Under the pieces are notes generated by a model. It did no database searches. It was given only the letters and a program-made list of their open reading frames with translations, and was not told the DNA's origin. The position numbers were made by a program, and so were the translations under genes. A stretch of DNA of 64,000 nucleotides, from assembly GCF_000178115.2 (NCBI RefSeq), contig NC_014828.1, positions 997,310-1,061,309 of the forward strand, given 5' to 3'. The DNA is from Ethanoligenens harbinense YUAN-3 (lineage in GTDB: Bacteria > Bacillota > Clostridia > Oscillospirales > Ethanoligenentaceae). Positions 53,751 through 62,772 of the stretch are shown in pieces (the stretch's first letter is position 1; each line of letters starts with the position of its first letter).

Positions 53751-55346
53751 ATGTCCGAATTTTTGACCGAACTGGAGTGCTTGATTCGCGCACGATACAC
53801 CGCGATCCATATCCCCACCTTTGAAGAGGAAAGATGCATTCAGTTAACGCAGGGCTTAGCGCAGAAGCTGAATAAACGCGTGATTATCTGGACGGCGACC
53901 AACGGCTTCATTCTTAACGGAAGCCCGATGGATGCGAAAAGCATCGATTTTAAAGCCGCCTCAATCATGGCACGTGAACTGGGCAAGGAACCGAGCCTGT
54001 TCATCTGGTGTGATATCCATAATTTTTTCAAAAACCAACCGACCTTTGTCCGCTGTTTCCGTGAGCTTTGTCAGTTTTTGCGTATGAACTGCCCATCAAA
54101 CAGTATGTTAATATCCCCGGCATTGGATATCCCCATCGAATTGCAAAAGGAAATTACGATTCTTGATCTGCCGCTGCCTGAACTGGAAGAAACCAGACAG
54201 ATCATCAAAAATTTTGCTGACAGTTATGTCGGCAAGCAGGGCGTAACCGTACATAACGATGCGGACACGATTGATGGGCTTTCGCAGGCCGGCGTGGGGC
54301 TGACGCAGACGGAAATTGAAAACACTCTGGCCAAATCTCTTGTTCAAGATCATTCACTCGACTCTGACGACATCAATCGTATTTTGCAGGAGAAAAAGCA
54401 AATCATCCGCAAGACCGGCATTCTGGAATATGTCGATACCAGCCATTTCGATATGACAAAAGTCGGCGGGCTCCAAAACCTGAAAAACTGGCTGGAAAGA
54501 AGGAAAACGGCATTTACGCAGGAAGCCAGGGATTTTGGACTGGAGTACCCCAAAGGAGTTCTGCTGGTGGGTATTCCAGGTTGCGGAAAAAGCCTATCCG
54601 CTAAATGCGTTGCTTCCGCATGGAAGATGCCACTCCTGAAACTGGATATGGGTAAAATTTTCGCCGGCATTGTCGGGTCATCCGAAGCCAACATGCGTTC
54701 CGCTTTGCAGCTCAGCGAAGCGATTGCGCCATCCATCCTATGGATTGACGAAATTGAAAAAGGGTTAGCTGGAAGCTCCAATGGAAGCTCGGACGGTGGT
54801 ACCTCCACCCGCGTATTCGGCAACCTGCTAACCTGGATGCAAGAGAAGCAAAGCCCTGTCTTTGTGTTTGCCACGGCTAACAATATCCAGAGCCTTCCGC
54901 CGGAACTTCTCCGCAAGGGGCGTTTCGATGAAATCTTTTTCATTGATCTCCCGTCGGCCGATGAACGAAAAGAGATATTTTCAATTATGCTTCATGGCTG
55001 TCGTCACAATCCTCAGGATTTCGACCTGGAGACGCTGGTGAACCTTTCCGGAGAACAGACATGGGAAGAGGGTGTCCGGCTCACCGGTTCCGAAATTGAA
55101 GCGGTGGTCAAAGATGCGCTGCTGGAAGCTTTCTATCGAAAATCGGTCAAGAAAGACAATACTGATCTGAATACGCAAGATATTGCATCCGCCATCCATC
55201 ATCTGGTTCCATTGGCGAAATCACGTGAAGATGATATTAAATTTATTCGGAACTGGGCACAGGAAAACGCCGTTCGCGCGAGCATGATTGCCGCTGATTC
55301 AGCTTCTGCCGCCGAAGTTTCCATGGGTAGAAATATTGAATTTTAG
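53751..55346 (+). CDS. Ycf46-type AAA+ ATPase
   Basis: 531 residues. N-terminal domain (residues 1-220) begins [20 protein letters not shown] and includes [17 protein letters not shown], as in cyanobacterial and plastid Ycf46. The linker [15 protein letters not shown] precedes an AAA+ core with Walker A GIPGCGKS (274-281), Walker [11 protein letters not shown] (from 329), [19 protein letters not shown], sensor ATANN and arginine finger in [11 protein letters not shown] (387-397). The C-terminal lid ends with a helical tail. The family is best known from photosynthetic organisms; here it sits in a mobile region of a Firmicute with radical-SAM and Ycf35-like partners, nine bases from the next gene. 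Confidence 0.88.
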   Translation: MSEFLTELECLIRARYTAIHIPTFEEERCIQLTQGLAQKLNKRVIIWTATNGFILNGSPMDAKSIDFKAASIMARELGKEPSLFIWCDIHNFFKNQPTFVRCFRELCQFLRMNCPSNSMLISPALDIPIELQKEITILDLPLPELEETRQIIKNFADSYVGKQGVTVHNDADTIDGLSQAGVGLTQTEIENTLAKSLVQDHSLDSDDINRILQEKKQIIRKTGILEYVDTSHFDMTKVGGLQNLKNWLERRKTAFTQEARDFGLEYPKGVLLVGIPGCGKSLSAKCVASAWKMPLLKLDMGKIFAGIVGSSEANMRSALQLSEAIAPSILWIDEIEKGLAGSSNGSSDGGTSTRVFGNLLTWMQEKQSPVFVFATANNIQSLPPELLRKGRFDEIFFIDLPSADERKEIFSIMLHGCRHNPQDFDLETLVNLSGEQTWEEGVRLTGSEIEAVVKDALLEAFYRKSVKKDNTDLNTQDIASAIHHLVPLAKSREDDIKFIRNWAQENAVRASMIAADSASAAEVSMGRNIEF

Positions 55347-55355
55347 GAGGATATT

Positions 55356-56000
55356 ATGAGCCATTGTTCCACTTTTGACATCAAGTTCCGGGATAAACAC
55401 ATTCTATTCAAGGCTATGCGGAATCTGAACCTTCAACCGGAAAACCGGGTTTGGGAGCAATACCGAACCATTTTAGGAAAACTAGTACTCGGCAGGCTTG
55501 GCATTGAAGAAAAAAGCCTTGGAGTGCTTCTGACTGGATATTGCGACAAGATCAATATTTTCTTTCTTCCACAGGAAAACGGAGAGCTGAAACTCAGTAT
55601 GGAATCCCATGTTTTTTCACCTGATCAGATCCAGCTGAAGGGCCAGAATCTTGCTCATGCGCTGCAGAAGGAATATGTAAAATCCGCGCTATACCAATTG
55701 CAAAAGTCCCTCATTGAATCTGGGCAAAGCGTGCGGCTTGAGACCGAAGAAAAATCAGAGGAAATCATTCATACGCTTTTTATTGGAGATCAGGGCAAAA
55801 AGTTGGTAGTTAAACTGCATCCTGAGGGAGTCGTTTCCGAACAAGTGGAAGGCTATGTCGGAAAATCCTGCGCCGATCTGACAGCCGTATTGGAAAACAG
55901 CATGACCACTGAGGCACAGCGGGAATGGGCGTCTGAACAGACTGAGGTGATGAATAATCAGGAAGTACAGGTTCTGAGGCTTAATAATATAGATTTATAA
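55356..56000 (+). CDS. Ycf35/DUF1257 - DUF2997 fusion-like protein
   Basis: 214 residues; start after TTTTAGGAGG. The N-terminus MSHCSTFDIKFRDKHILFKA has the MSHxSTxxxxxxD start of Ycf35 (DUF1257). Residues about 140-185 (FIGDQGKKLVVKLHPEGVVS; EGYVGKSCADLTAVLENSM) look like DUF2997, whose typical signature is VxPxGxV...GxxGxSCxxxT..LE. These two domains are normally separate small proteins encoded next to Ycf46-type ATPases, so a fusion fits the neighbourhood. The middle part (60-135) is less conserved. The assignment rests on short motifs and on context. Confidence 0.72.
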   Translation: MSHCSTFDIKFRDKHILFKAMRNLNLQPENRVWEQYRTILGKLVLGRLGIEEKSLGVLLTGYCDKINIFFLPQENGELKLSMESHVFSPDQIQLKGQNLAHALQKEYVKSALYQLQKSLIESGQSVRLETEEKSEEIIHTLFIGDQGKKLVVKLHPEGVVSEQVEGYVGKSCADLTAVLENSMTTEAQREWASEQTEVMNNQEVQVLRLNNIDL

Positions 56001-56126
56001 AAATTGTTGTAATAAATAAACTTATAAGACCTGTGCGTTGAGAGTATACCAGAAGTTAATTCGAGCTATATGAACTTCGTTTAATTGTTTATGATATGCC
56101 AAGTTCAATAATTAAGGATGATTAGA

Positions 56127-57071
56127 ATGGCGATACCAGCGTATGATGATCTATATAATCCATTTCTTGAAAGTATAAAAGACAGCCAGCCCCATAGCAT
56201 GAAGGAAATAAAAGGCTATATTATCAAGTCACGCAAGCTTTCAGAGAGTGACTTGGAAGAAATGACGCCGAGCGGAAAAGTGACTCTGCTTGCAAACAGA
56301 GTTGGGTGGTGTTGTACTTATCTGAAAAAAGCCGGATTGATTGCGAGTGGCAAAAGGGGAATTTACAATATAACTGTTTCCGGCCTGAAAGCACTTGCCG
56401 AGAAACCTGTTCAGATCGACAACGAATACCTAATGCAATTCGAAAGTTTCCAAAAATTTGTTCATTCAAATTCCAATAACAAATTAGAATCAGATATAGT
56501 GCCTACAGCAAAATTAGTACCTCTTCCATTCTCAGATACGCCGCAGGATGCTTTTGAACGTGCTTATGAACAGATTAACAATAAACTTGCGGACGATATT
56601 ATGGATGAAATTATGCAGCAGTCATCAGAATTCTTTGAAGAAACTGTTGTGCAACTTTTGCAGTCTATGGGTTATGGCGGATCTATTGATAATTCTGGTA
56701 TGGTCGTAGGAAAAAGCGGTGACGAAGGAATTGACGGCATTGTCAAAGAGGATAAACTTGGATTTAATGTAATTTACATACAGGCTAAACGTTGGAATCC
56801 GGATGTTATTGTTGGCCGCCCCGAAGTGCAAAAGTTCGTCGGTGCTCTTTCTGGGCAAGGAGCAAGCAAGGGCCTGTTTATTACTACCGCAAGATTTTCA
56901 AAAGATGCCAAAGATTATGTTAGCAAACAGCACACAGCCAAAGTGATTCTGGTCGATGGTGAGATGCTGACTAAGCTGATGATCGACTACAATCTTGGGG
57001 TATCTCCCATTGAGACTTATCAGCTGAAGCGGGTTGATACAGATTTCTTCTCTAATGAAGACAATGCATAG
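56127..57071 (+). CDS. Mrr-type restriction endonuclease
   Basis: 314 residues from ATG 56127 (AAGGATG upstream; the ATG at 56118 lies in the ribosome site). The N-terminal winged-helix Mrr domain (LESIKDSQPHSMKEIKGYII, VGWCCTYLKKAGLIASGKRG) is followed by a PD-(D/E)xK nuclease: GKSGDEGIDGIVKED and FNVIYIQAKRW supply the catalytic D-Q-K, with the helical end FVGALSGQGASKGLFITTA. Mrr proteins cleave modified DNA (type IV). It probably belongs to the defence island as an independent system. Confidence 0.92.
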   Translation: MAIPAYDDLYNPFLESIKDSQPHSMKEIKGYIIKSRKLSESDLEEMTPSGKVTLLANRVGWCCTYLKKAGLIASGKRGIYNITVSGLKALAEKPVQIDNEYLMQFESFQKFVHSNSNNKLESDIVPTAKLVPLPFSDTPQDAFERAYEQINNKLADDIMDEIMQQSSEFFEETVVQLLQSMGYGGSIDNSGMVVGKSGDEGIDGIVKEDKLGFNVIYIQAKRWNPDVIVGRPEVQKFVGALSGQGASKGLFITTARFSKDAKDYVSKQHTAKVILVDGEMLTKLMIDYNLGVSPIETYQLKRVDTDFFSNEDNA

Positions 57072-57207
57072 ATTAAATGAAACCCTTGTTTTTTAAACGT
57101 AGAATCAACCAGCGCTGTGCGTGCTAAAAGCGAAAAGAAACTTCGCTTAATGTTTATTTTTCAATCATTTAGCTTAATGCTTAATTCTGTTCATCTGGAG
57201 GAACCGC

Positions 57208-59967
57208 GTGAATGCACGATACCATCTTATCTTGGCAAACGGTCAAAATAAGACAAGCGATATCCAATATTGCAAATACAACCCAAACACAAGAAAATAT
57301 GAGGTAACCTATCAAGGCGGAAAAACGTATTCTTACAACTATAATTCCATTGAATGGGTAAAGGATCCTGAAACTCTGAATCCGGCTCTTGCGCATGTTT
57401 CCCATGAAGGACGGGAGTTTTTCAATGTCCATGGTATTTTCGTTTTCCACGCCCGCAGAGAGGACTATTGGCACATTTGCTTTGGCGACGGCAGCGAACG
57501 CACCTATGAAAAGCGTAATTTGAAAATCACCATGTCTTGTCTGCGCGAAGCGGAAGCACAAAACCGCCTGGATTATCTGCGTCAGCTTGCTGGCATCAAT
57601 GAATTAAAAAGCGATGACGGAGAGGTCCTTCTGCAAAAGCAATATGAAAAGATAAAGTTTGTCGATCAAGAAAGCGCTATGGCCGTTTACTTGAATCCTA
57701 GCGTCCATCACACCCAAGCTTATCCTAAAAGCAACCTGATCTTTCCGTTTGGTGGTAACGCAAGCCAGTTCAAAGCGGTAGAGGCCGCACTTGAAAATCA
57801 GATCAGTATGATTCAGGGGCCTCCCGGAACAGGAAAAACGCAGACTATTCTGAATATTATTGCAAATTTGCTTGCCGCAAACAAAAGAGTCCTAGTTGTT
57901 TCCAATAATAATTCTGCTACTGCAAACGTTTTGGAGAAACTCACCTCGCCAAAGTACGCCATGGATTTTCTGGTAGCGCCACTGGGCAACTCGGCAAACA
58001 AAAGGGCTTTTGTAGCAAACCAGACCGGCAACTATCCGGATTTGTCTGGGTGGGCGATGGATGCGCAGCGCCAGACAGAGTCTCGGAATAGAATCCAGAC
58101 CTTGTCCTCAGAGTTATCCGCGACATTTTCCAAGCAGGAACGGCTTTCAAAAGCGCGGATAGAGCTTGCATCCCTTTTCACAGAAATGCATTATTTTGAG
58201 GAATTCTGTAAAGAAACCGGTCGGAGCAATTTGCCAATTAAACCAAGACGTCAATTGAAATCGGATAGACTGATGCAGTTATGGCAGGAATGCTATGCAT
58301 TTTCAGAGAAGGAGCGCAGCATTTCCCTATGGTTTAAGTTAAAAAGCGTTTTTTTCTATGGGATTTCCGATTGGGACTTTTTCAGCAGTGGCTTACCTTC
58401 CATTATTTCACTTTTACAGGGGTTGTTCTATCAGTCCAGAAAAGAAGAACTGAGCAGTGAAATTGCTGCGCTGGAGGCGCATCTTGCTCAGGTCCATGTG
58501 CGTGAAAAGATGGATGAACTCACGCGGCTCTCAATGGATTACTTGCGCGCCAAGCTGTTTAAGCGTTATGGAACCCATGCTGCGCGCGAGCAATTCTCGG
58601 ATAAGGATCTCTGGAAGCGCGCTTCGGACGTTTCGGCGGAATATCCAATTGTGCTGAGTACAACATTTTCCTCCCGCAGCTGTTTAAAAAATGTAGTCTA
58701 TGATTATTTGATTATGGACGAAGCTTCTCAGGTGGATGTTGCCACTGGGGCGATGGCTCTCTCCTGCGCCAGGAACGCCGTCATCGTCGGGGATCTGAAG
58801 CAGTTGCCGAATATCGTAACCAGTGAAATGAAGGCCCGTAGCGATGCGGTTTTTACTTCCTTTCATTTGCCGCGAGGTTATTCTTTTTCAGAAAACAGCT
58901 TTTTAAACTCCATCTGTAGCATCTTACAGGATGTCCCGCAAACACTGCTTCGTGAGCATTACCGTTGCCATCCCAAAATCATCGGCTTTTGCAATGAAAA
59001 GTTCTACGGCAACGAACTGATCATCATGACACAGGATCACGGCGAGCAGGATACGTTGGCACTAATTGAAACCAACGCCGGAAATCACCGGAGAGATCAT
59101 ATCAATCAACGCCAAATCGACGTGATGGTGGAAGATGCGCTTCCCCTACTGGAGGGCACTCCGGACGAGGAGGTGGGCATTGTCGCACCTTATAAGGATC
59201 AGGTCGCGGAAATTGAAAAGCAGCTGGGCAGCAGCAAAATGGAAGTACATACGGTTCATAAATTTCAGGGCCGCGAAAAGGATACCATCGTGCTGACGAC
59301 TGTTGACGATGTGGCAACTGATTTTTCCGACAATCCGTACCTGCTGAATGTCGCCGTCTCCCGGGCCAGAAAACGGCTATTTCTCGTCGTGTCTGGTAAT
59401 GAGCAGCCAGCCGACAGCAACATCGGTGACTTGATCTCCTATATTCGCTACAACAACTATCAGGTCATCCAAAGCGAGGTTTATTCCGTATTCGACCTAT
59501 TATATCAACAATATACTCAGACGCGCATTGCATTCCTCAAGAAGCATACGCATGTTTCGCAATATGATTCGGAAAATCTGATGTACGGGGCTATCTGTGA
59601 TTTGCTGCAAAAGCGTCCGCATCTTTCCTTGAATGTAATTTTCTATTACTCCCTCAACATGCTCATTCGTGACCCGCACCTGTTGAATGACGAAGAATGC
59701 CGTTATGCGATGAACACCGCCACACATGTTGACTTTCTGATTTATAATCGCATCAGTAAAGTACCCGTCCTTGCAATCGAGGTGGATGGGTTTCATTTTC
59801 ACAAACCCGGCACCGCACAGTATGAGCGTGACCGCATGAAGGACAATATTCTGAAACTCTACGACATTCCACTGTTGCGCTTTGCAACTAATGGGAGCGG
59901 TGAAATTGAAAAAATTGCGGCGGCTCTGGACAATTATTGCACTCTGAAAAAAGGGGCGGAGCGCTGA
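57208..59967 (+). CDS. SF1 helicase with C-terminal nuclease-like domain
   Basis: 919 residues from GTG 57208 (TGGAGGAACCGC upstream). An N-terminal about 150-residue domain of unknown type precedes an SF1B (Upf1/Dna2-like) helicase: Walker A GPPGTGKT (204-211), DEASQ box in LIMDEASQVDVAT, REHYRCHPKIIGFCNEKFYG and the C-terminal motifs VHTVHKFQGREKDTIVL and LLNVAVSRARKRL. At the end, FLIYNRISKVPVLAIEVDGF with downstream RDRMKDNILKLYDIPLLRF looks like DUF2726/PD-(D/E)xK endonuclease. Helicase-nuclease fusions of this design are typical anti-phage or anti-plasmid proteins. Confidence 0.85.
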   Translation: MNARYHLILANGQNKTSDIQYCKYNPNTRKYEVTYQGGKTYSYNYNSIEWVKDPETLNPALAHVSHEGREFFNVHGIFVFHARREDYWHICFGDGSERTYEKRNLKITMSCLREAEAQNRLDYLRQLAGINELKSDDGEVLLQKQYEKIKFVDQESAMAVYLNPSVHHTQAYPKSNLIFPFGGNASQFKAVEAALENQISMIQGPPGTGKTQTILNIIANLLAANKRVLVVSNNNSATANVLEKLTSPKYAMDFLVAPLGNSANKRAFVANQTGNYPDLSGWAMDAQRQTESRNRIQTLSSELSATFSKQERLSKARIELASLFTEMHYFEEFCKETGRSNLPIKPRRQLKSDRLMQLWQECYAFSEKERSISLWFKLKSVFFYGISDWDFFSSGLPSIISLLQGLFYQSRKEELSSEIAALEAHLAQVHVREKMDELTRLSMDYLRAKLFKRYGTHAAREQFSDKDLWKRASDVSAEYPIVLSTTFSSRSCLKNVVYDYLIMDEASQVDVATGAMALSCARNAVIVGDLKQLPNIVTSEMKARSDAVFTSFHLPRGYSFSENSFLNSICSILQDVPQTLLREHYRCHPKIIGFCNEKFYGNELIIMTQDHGEQDTLALIETNAGNHRRDHINQRQIDVMVEDALPLLEGTPDEEVGIVAPYKDQVAEIEKQLGSSKMEVHTVHKFQGREKDTIVLTTVDDVATDFSDNPYLLNVAVSRARKRLFLVVSGNEQPADSNIGDLISYIRYNNYQVIQSEVYSVFDLLYQQYTQTRIAFLKKHTHVSQYDSENLMYGAICDLLQKRPHLSLNVIFYYSLNMLIRDPHLLNDEECRYAMNTATHVDFLIYNRISKVPVLAIEVDGFHFHKPGTAQYERDRMKDNILKLYDIPLLRFATNGSGEIEKIAAALDNYCTLKKGAER

Positions 59968-60057
59968 ACTTCATGAAAAGGAAGCCCCCCCGATCTTCTA
60001 AACCCACAAGATGCTGGGCTGTACGAATAAGGCGACGGGGATCGGCCATTCCGCTAA

Positions 60058-60295
60058 ATCAACGCTTATCTGCGCAAGATGGCGATTGACGGGCTATGTG
60101 GTGTATGCGAATATGTCCGATGCAAAGGAACTGGTTGCGCTCCTGCACCAAAACGGCGCGAATGTCAACCGGATTGCCCGACGCGCCAATGAAACGAACA
60201 GCCTGTACGCCGAGAATGTAGCCGATCTGGAGCGCCGCTACGGCACCCTACTCGCCGGATTAAACAGGCTGCTCGCCAAATGGAAAAATCTCTAA
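60058..60295 (+). pseudogene. mobC remnant
   Basis: INAYLRKMAID then, after a one-base insertion (GACGGGCTATG instead of GACGGCTATG), YVVYANMSDAKELVALLHQN and GANVNRIARRANETNSLYAE to the stop, clearly homologous (but divergent) to mobC at 46435. The N-terminal third is absent. It marks the right edge of the cargo, as mobC marks the left. Confidence 0.82.
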
Positions 60296-60424
60296 ACCAC
60301 CGTGGCGGCGGTGTAAAACAAACATTAAGCCGCCAGCGTCCCGGAACAAGGCATTTTCCGATTCTCCGGGGGTTGCAGTTTAATGCCCGCAGCGCGGTTA
60401 TACGGCGGCTTCAAGCGCCTTTTG

Positions 60425-60572
60425 CTATACTCGTTCGGTGTTGTAATACCGCCGTTTGCCCTTGGAATGGTTTTTATATTCGATGGCTCCGACCGGACAG
60501 GCACCAATACAGGCCATGCAGTGGGTGCAATTTTTTCCCCAGCGCGGGCGGCGATTTTCGAGAATAATATAG
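60425..60572 (-). pseudogene. 4Fe-4S ferredoxin-type remnant (EFR1-like C-terminus)
   Basis: The minus-strand frame reads RWGKNCTHCMACIGACPVGA then IEYKNHSKGKRRYYNTERV and stops: a CxxCxxCxxxCP cluster motif and tail as in EFR1-family flavodoxin/ferredoxin proteins. The rest of the gene has been cut off by IS21 copy 2 at 60573. Coding between 60296 and 60424 is not apparent. Confidence 0.65.
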
Positions 60573-60695
60573 TGTCAGCGCCAGTGATAAAATGAAGAAA
60601 AACGCCGGTCAAAAAATGTAGGTTTGCAGCGGAAAGGGATGCAATATGGTACACTCAAATCTGTCTGTTAAGCAGCAGGCGGAAAGGGTGTCAAA

Positions 60696-61917
60696 ATGGA
60701 AGGAGCAAACCGGATGGATATCCGAAGCGACCGGCAAAAAGGACTGAGCTACACAGAGATAGCGCGCAAGTACAACATTGACCCGAGGACGGCGAAGAAA
60801 TACGCCGAGAGCGAGGCGCGACCGGTATACAGCCTGAGCGCAACGAAGCCGTCGAAGCTGGACCCCTACAAGGAGCAGATAACGGTATGGCTGGAGGAAG
60901 CGCCGTACTCAGCGGAGCGGATACTGGAGAAAATTCAGGAGCAGGGCTTCGAGGGTGGGCACAGCATCGTGCGGGAATACGTGCGAAACAAGAAGGAACA
61001 GTTGGACGAGAAAGCAACGGTGCGGTTTGAAACGATGCCGGGACTTCAAGGGCAGATGGACTGGGCGTTTTTTGAGGATCACACCGTGCCGGAGGATGGG
61101 AAGCTGAAAAAGCTGTACTGTTTTCTGTTCATTTTGGGGTACTCGCGGACACGGTACATAGAGTTTGTGACCAACATGAGTACCAACACTCTGATCCGCT
61201 GCCATGCCAACGCGTTCCGGTATTTAGGCGGTTACCCGGAGGAAATTCTGTATGACAACATGAAGCAGGTCGTCATCAAACGGCTGCTGAAGCAGGAAGA
61301 CAGTACCCTCAACCGGCAGTTTGAGGATTTCGCCGGATTCTATGGGTTCAAGCCATGTGCTGTGCCGGCCATACCGAGGCCAGACAAAGGGTAAAATAGA
61401 GCGCACGGTACAGTTCGTACGGGATAATTTCATGATTGGCATCAAGTACTCTTCACTTGACGACCTCAATGGCCAGGCCCTCGCATGGTGTAATAAGGTC
61501 AATGGGAAAGTCCACGCCACAACAAATGAAATTCCCTTCGAGAGACTAAAAAAAGAGGGCCTTAACCCTCTTAAACGTGAATATATCATCGACAAAATCA
61601 ATCTGCGCCGGGTACAAAAAGACTGCCTCATCTCGTACGGCGGTAATCAGTATTCCGTGCCATCGGAATACGCCGGCGAAGATGTGGCAGTCGTAGCATT
61701 GGACAACGTGCTTGCTGTCTACTATGAAGGAAAGCAAATTGCCCTGCACCGAATATCCTACCAGAAAAAAGACATGGTCGTCAATGCCCATCATTATCGC
61801 AGGCTGACCGTCAAGCAATCCTTTGATACAGAAAACACCCTGCTGGACGGCGACAGTGTCATCGACTTTCCTATCCAACAACACGATTTGAACCGGTATG
61901 ACGAGGTGCTGCTATGA
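60696..61917 (+). pseudogene. istA: istA, frameshifted
   Basis: Identical to the copy 1 transposase up to residue about 222. An extra A in AAGCCATGTGCTG (copy 1: AAGCCTGTGCTG) then shifts the frame, so the first frame ends at 61394 and the rest continues in a second frame (CRPYRGQTKGKIERTVQF onward) to 61917. The final catalytic residue is therefore separated from the N-terminus. Confidence 0.92.
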
Positions 61918-62711
61918 CGGAACTGACGATGGAACGTCTCAGGGAAAACCTCGAAAGCCTTAAGATGAAAAACACGCTGGAGATATTGGACAATTATCTT
62001 GAAAGAGCTGTAAAGGACGAACTCAACGTTGTAGATGTGCTCGACCATATCTTTGCCGAGGAAGCATTGTCAAAACGGCGACGCGCCTATGAAAAGCAGG
62101 TGCAAATGTCCGGATTTCCCATCAAAAAAACGTTGGAGGATTTTGATTTCAGTTTCCAGCCCTCCATTGACAAGCGCCAGATTGAAGAACTGGCTACCAT
62201 GCGTTTCCTTGAAAACGGAGAGAATATCGTCTTCCTCGGCCCGCCCGGTGTGGGCAAGACCCATCTGGCCTCAGCACTGGGGCTGGTTGCCGCCAAGCAT
62301 CGATTCTCCACCTATTACATCAACTGCCACACCCTAATTGAGCAGCTCAAAAAGGCTCATTTTGAGAATAGACTACCGGACAAGCTCAAAACTCTGGGCA
62401 AGTACAAAATGCTCATCATTGACGAAATTGGCTATCTCCCGATGGATATTCAGGGGGCGAATCTGTTTTTTCAACTGATTGCGAGACGTTATGAGAGAGT
62501 CTCCACGATCTTTACCTCCAATAAGACCTTTTCCCAATGGAATGAGATCTTCGCCGACGTCACTATCGCCTCTGCAATCCTAGACCGTGTTTTGCACCAC
62601 TGCACCGTTGTCAATATCAAGGGTGAGAGCTATCGCCTTAAAGAGCGAAAGGAGTACATGAAGCAGAAGCAGCACATCGTCAACACCCTTTTCGAGCAGG
62701 GCCAAAACTAA
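61914..62711 (+). CDS. istB: IS21 helper ATPase IstB (copy 2)
   Basis: 265 residues, identical to copy 1 except for the P-loop FLGPPGVGKTHL, which has the usual Pro. Overlaps istA by four bases. Complete. Confidence 0.95.
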   Translation: MTELTMERLRENLESLKMKNTLEILDNYLERAVKDELNVVDVLDHIFAEEALSKRRRAYEKQVQMSGFPIKKTLEDFDFSFQPSIDKRQIEELATMRFLENGENIVFLGPPGVGKTHLASALGLVAAKHRFSTYYINCHTLIEQLKKAHFENRLPDKLKTLGKYKMLIIDEIGYLPMDIQGANLFFQLIARRYERVSTIFTSNKTFSQWNEIFADVTIASAILDRVLHHCTVVNIKGESYRLKERKEYMKQKQHIVNTLFEQGQN

Positions 62712-62772
62712 TTTTTCAACATTTCCTTACCGCTGTTTTCATGCATTTTTTAACTGGCGAAAACCTGCAAAT

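Noticed and set aside
49021..57207. Integron-type attC sites between cargo genes
   Set aside because: The intergenic repeats are short and lack the paired R/L core boxes; no integron integrase is present.
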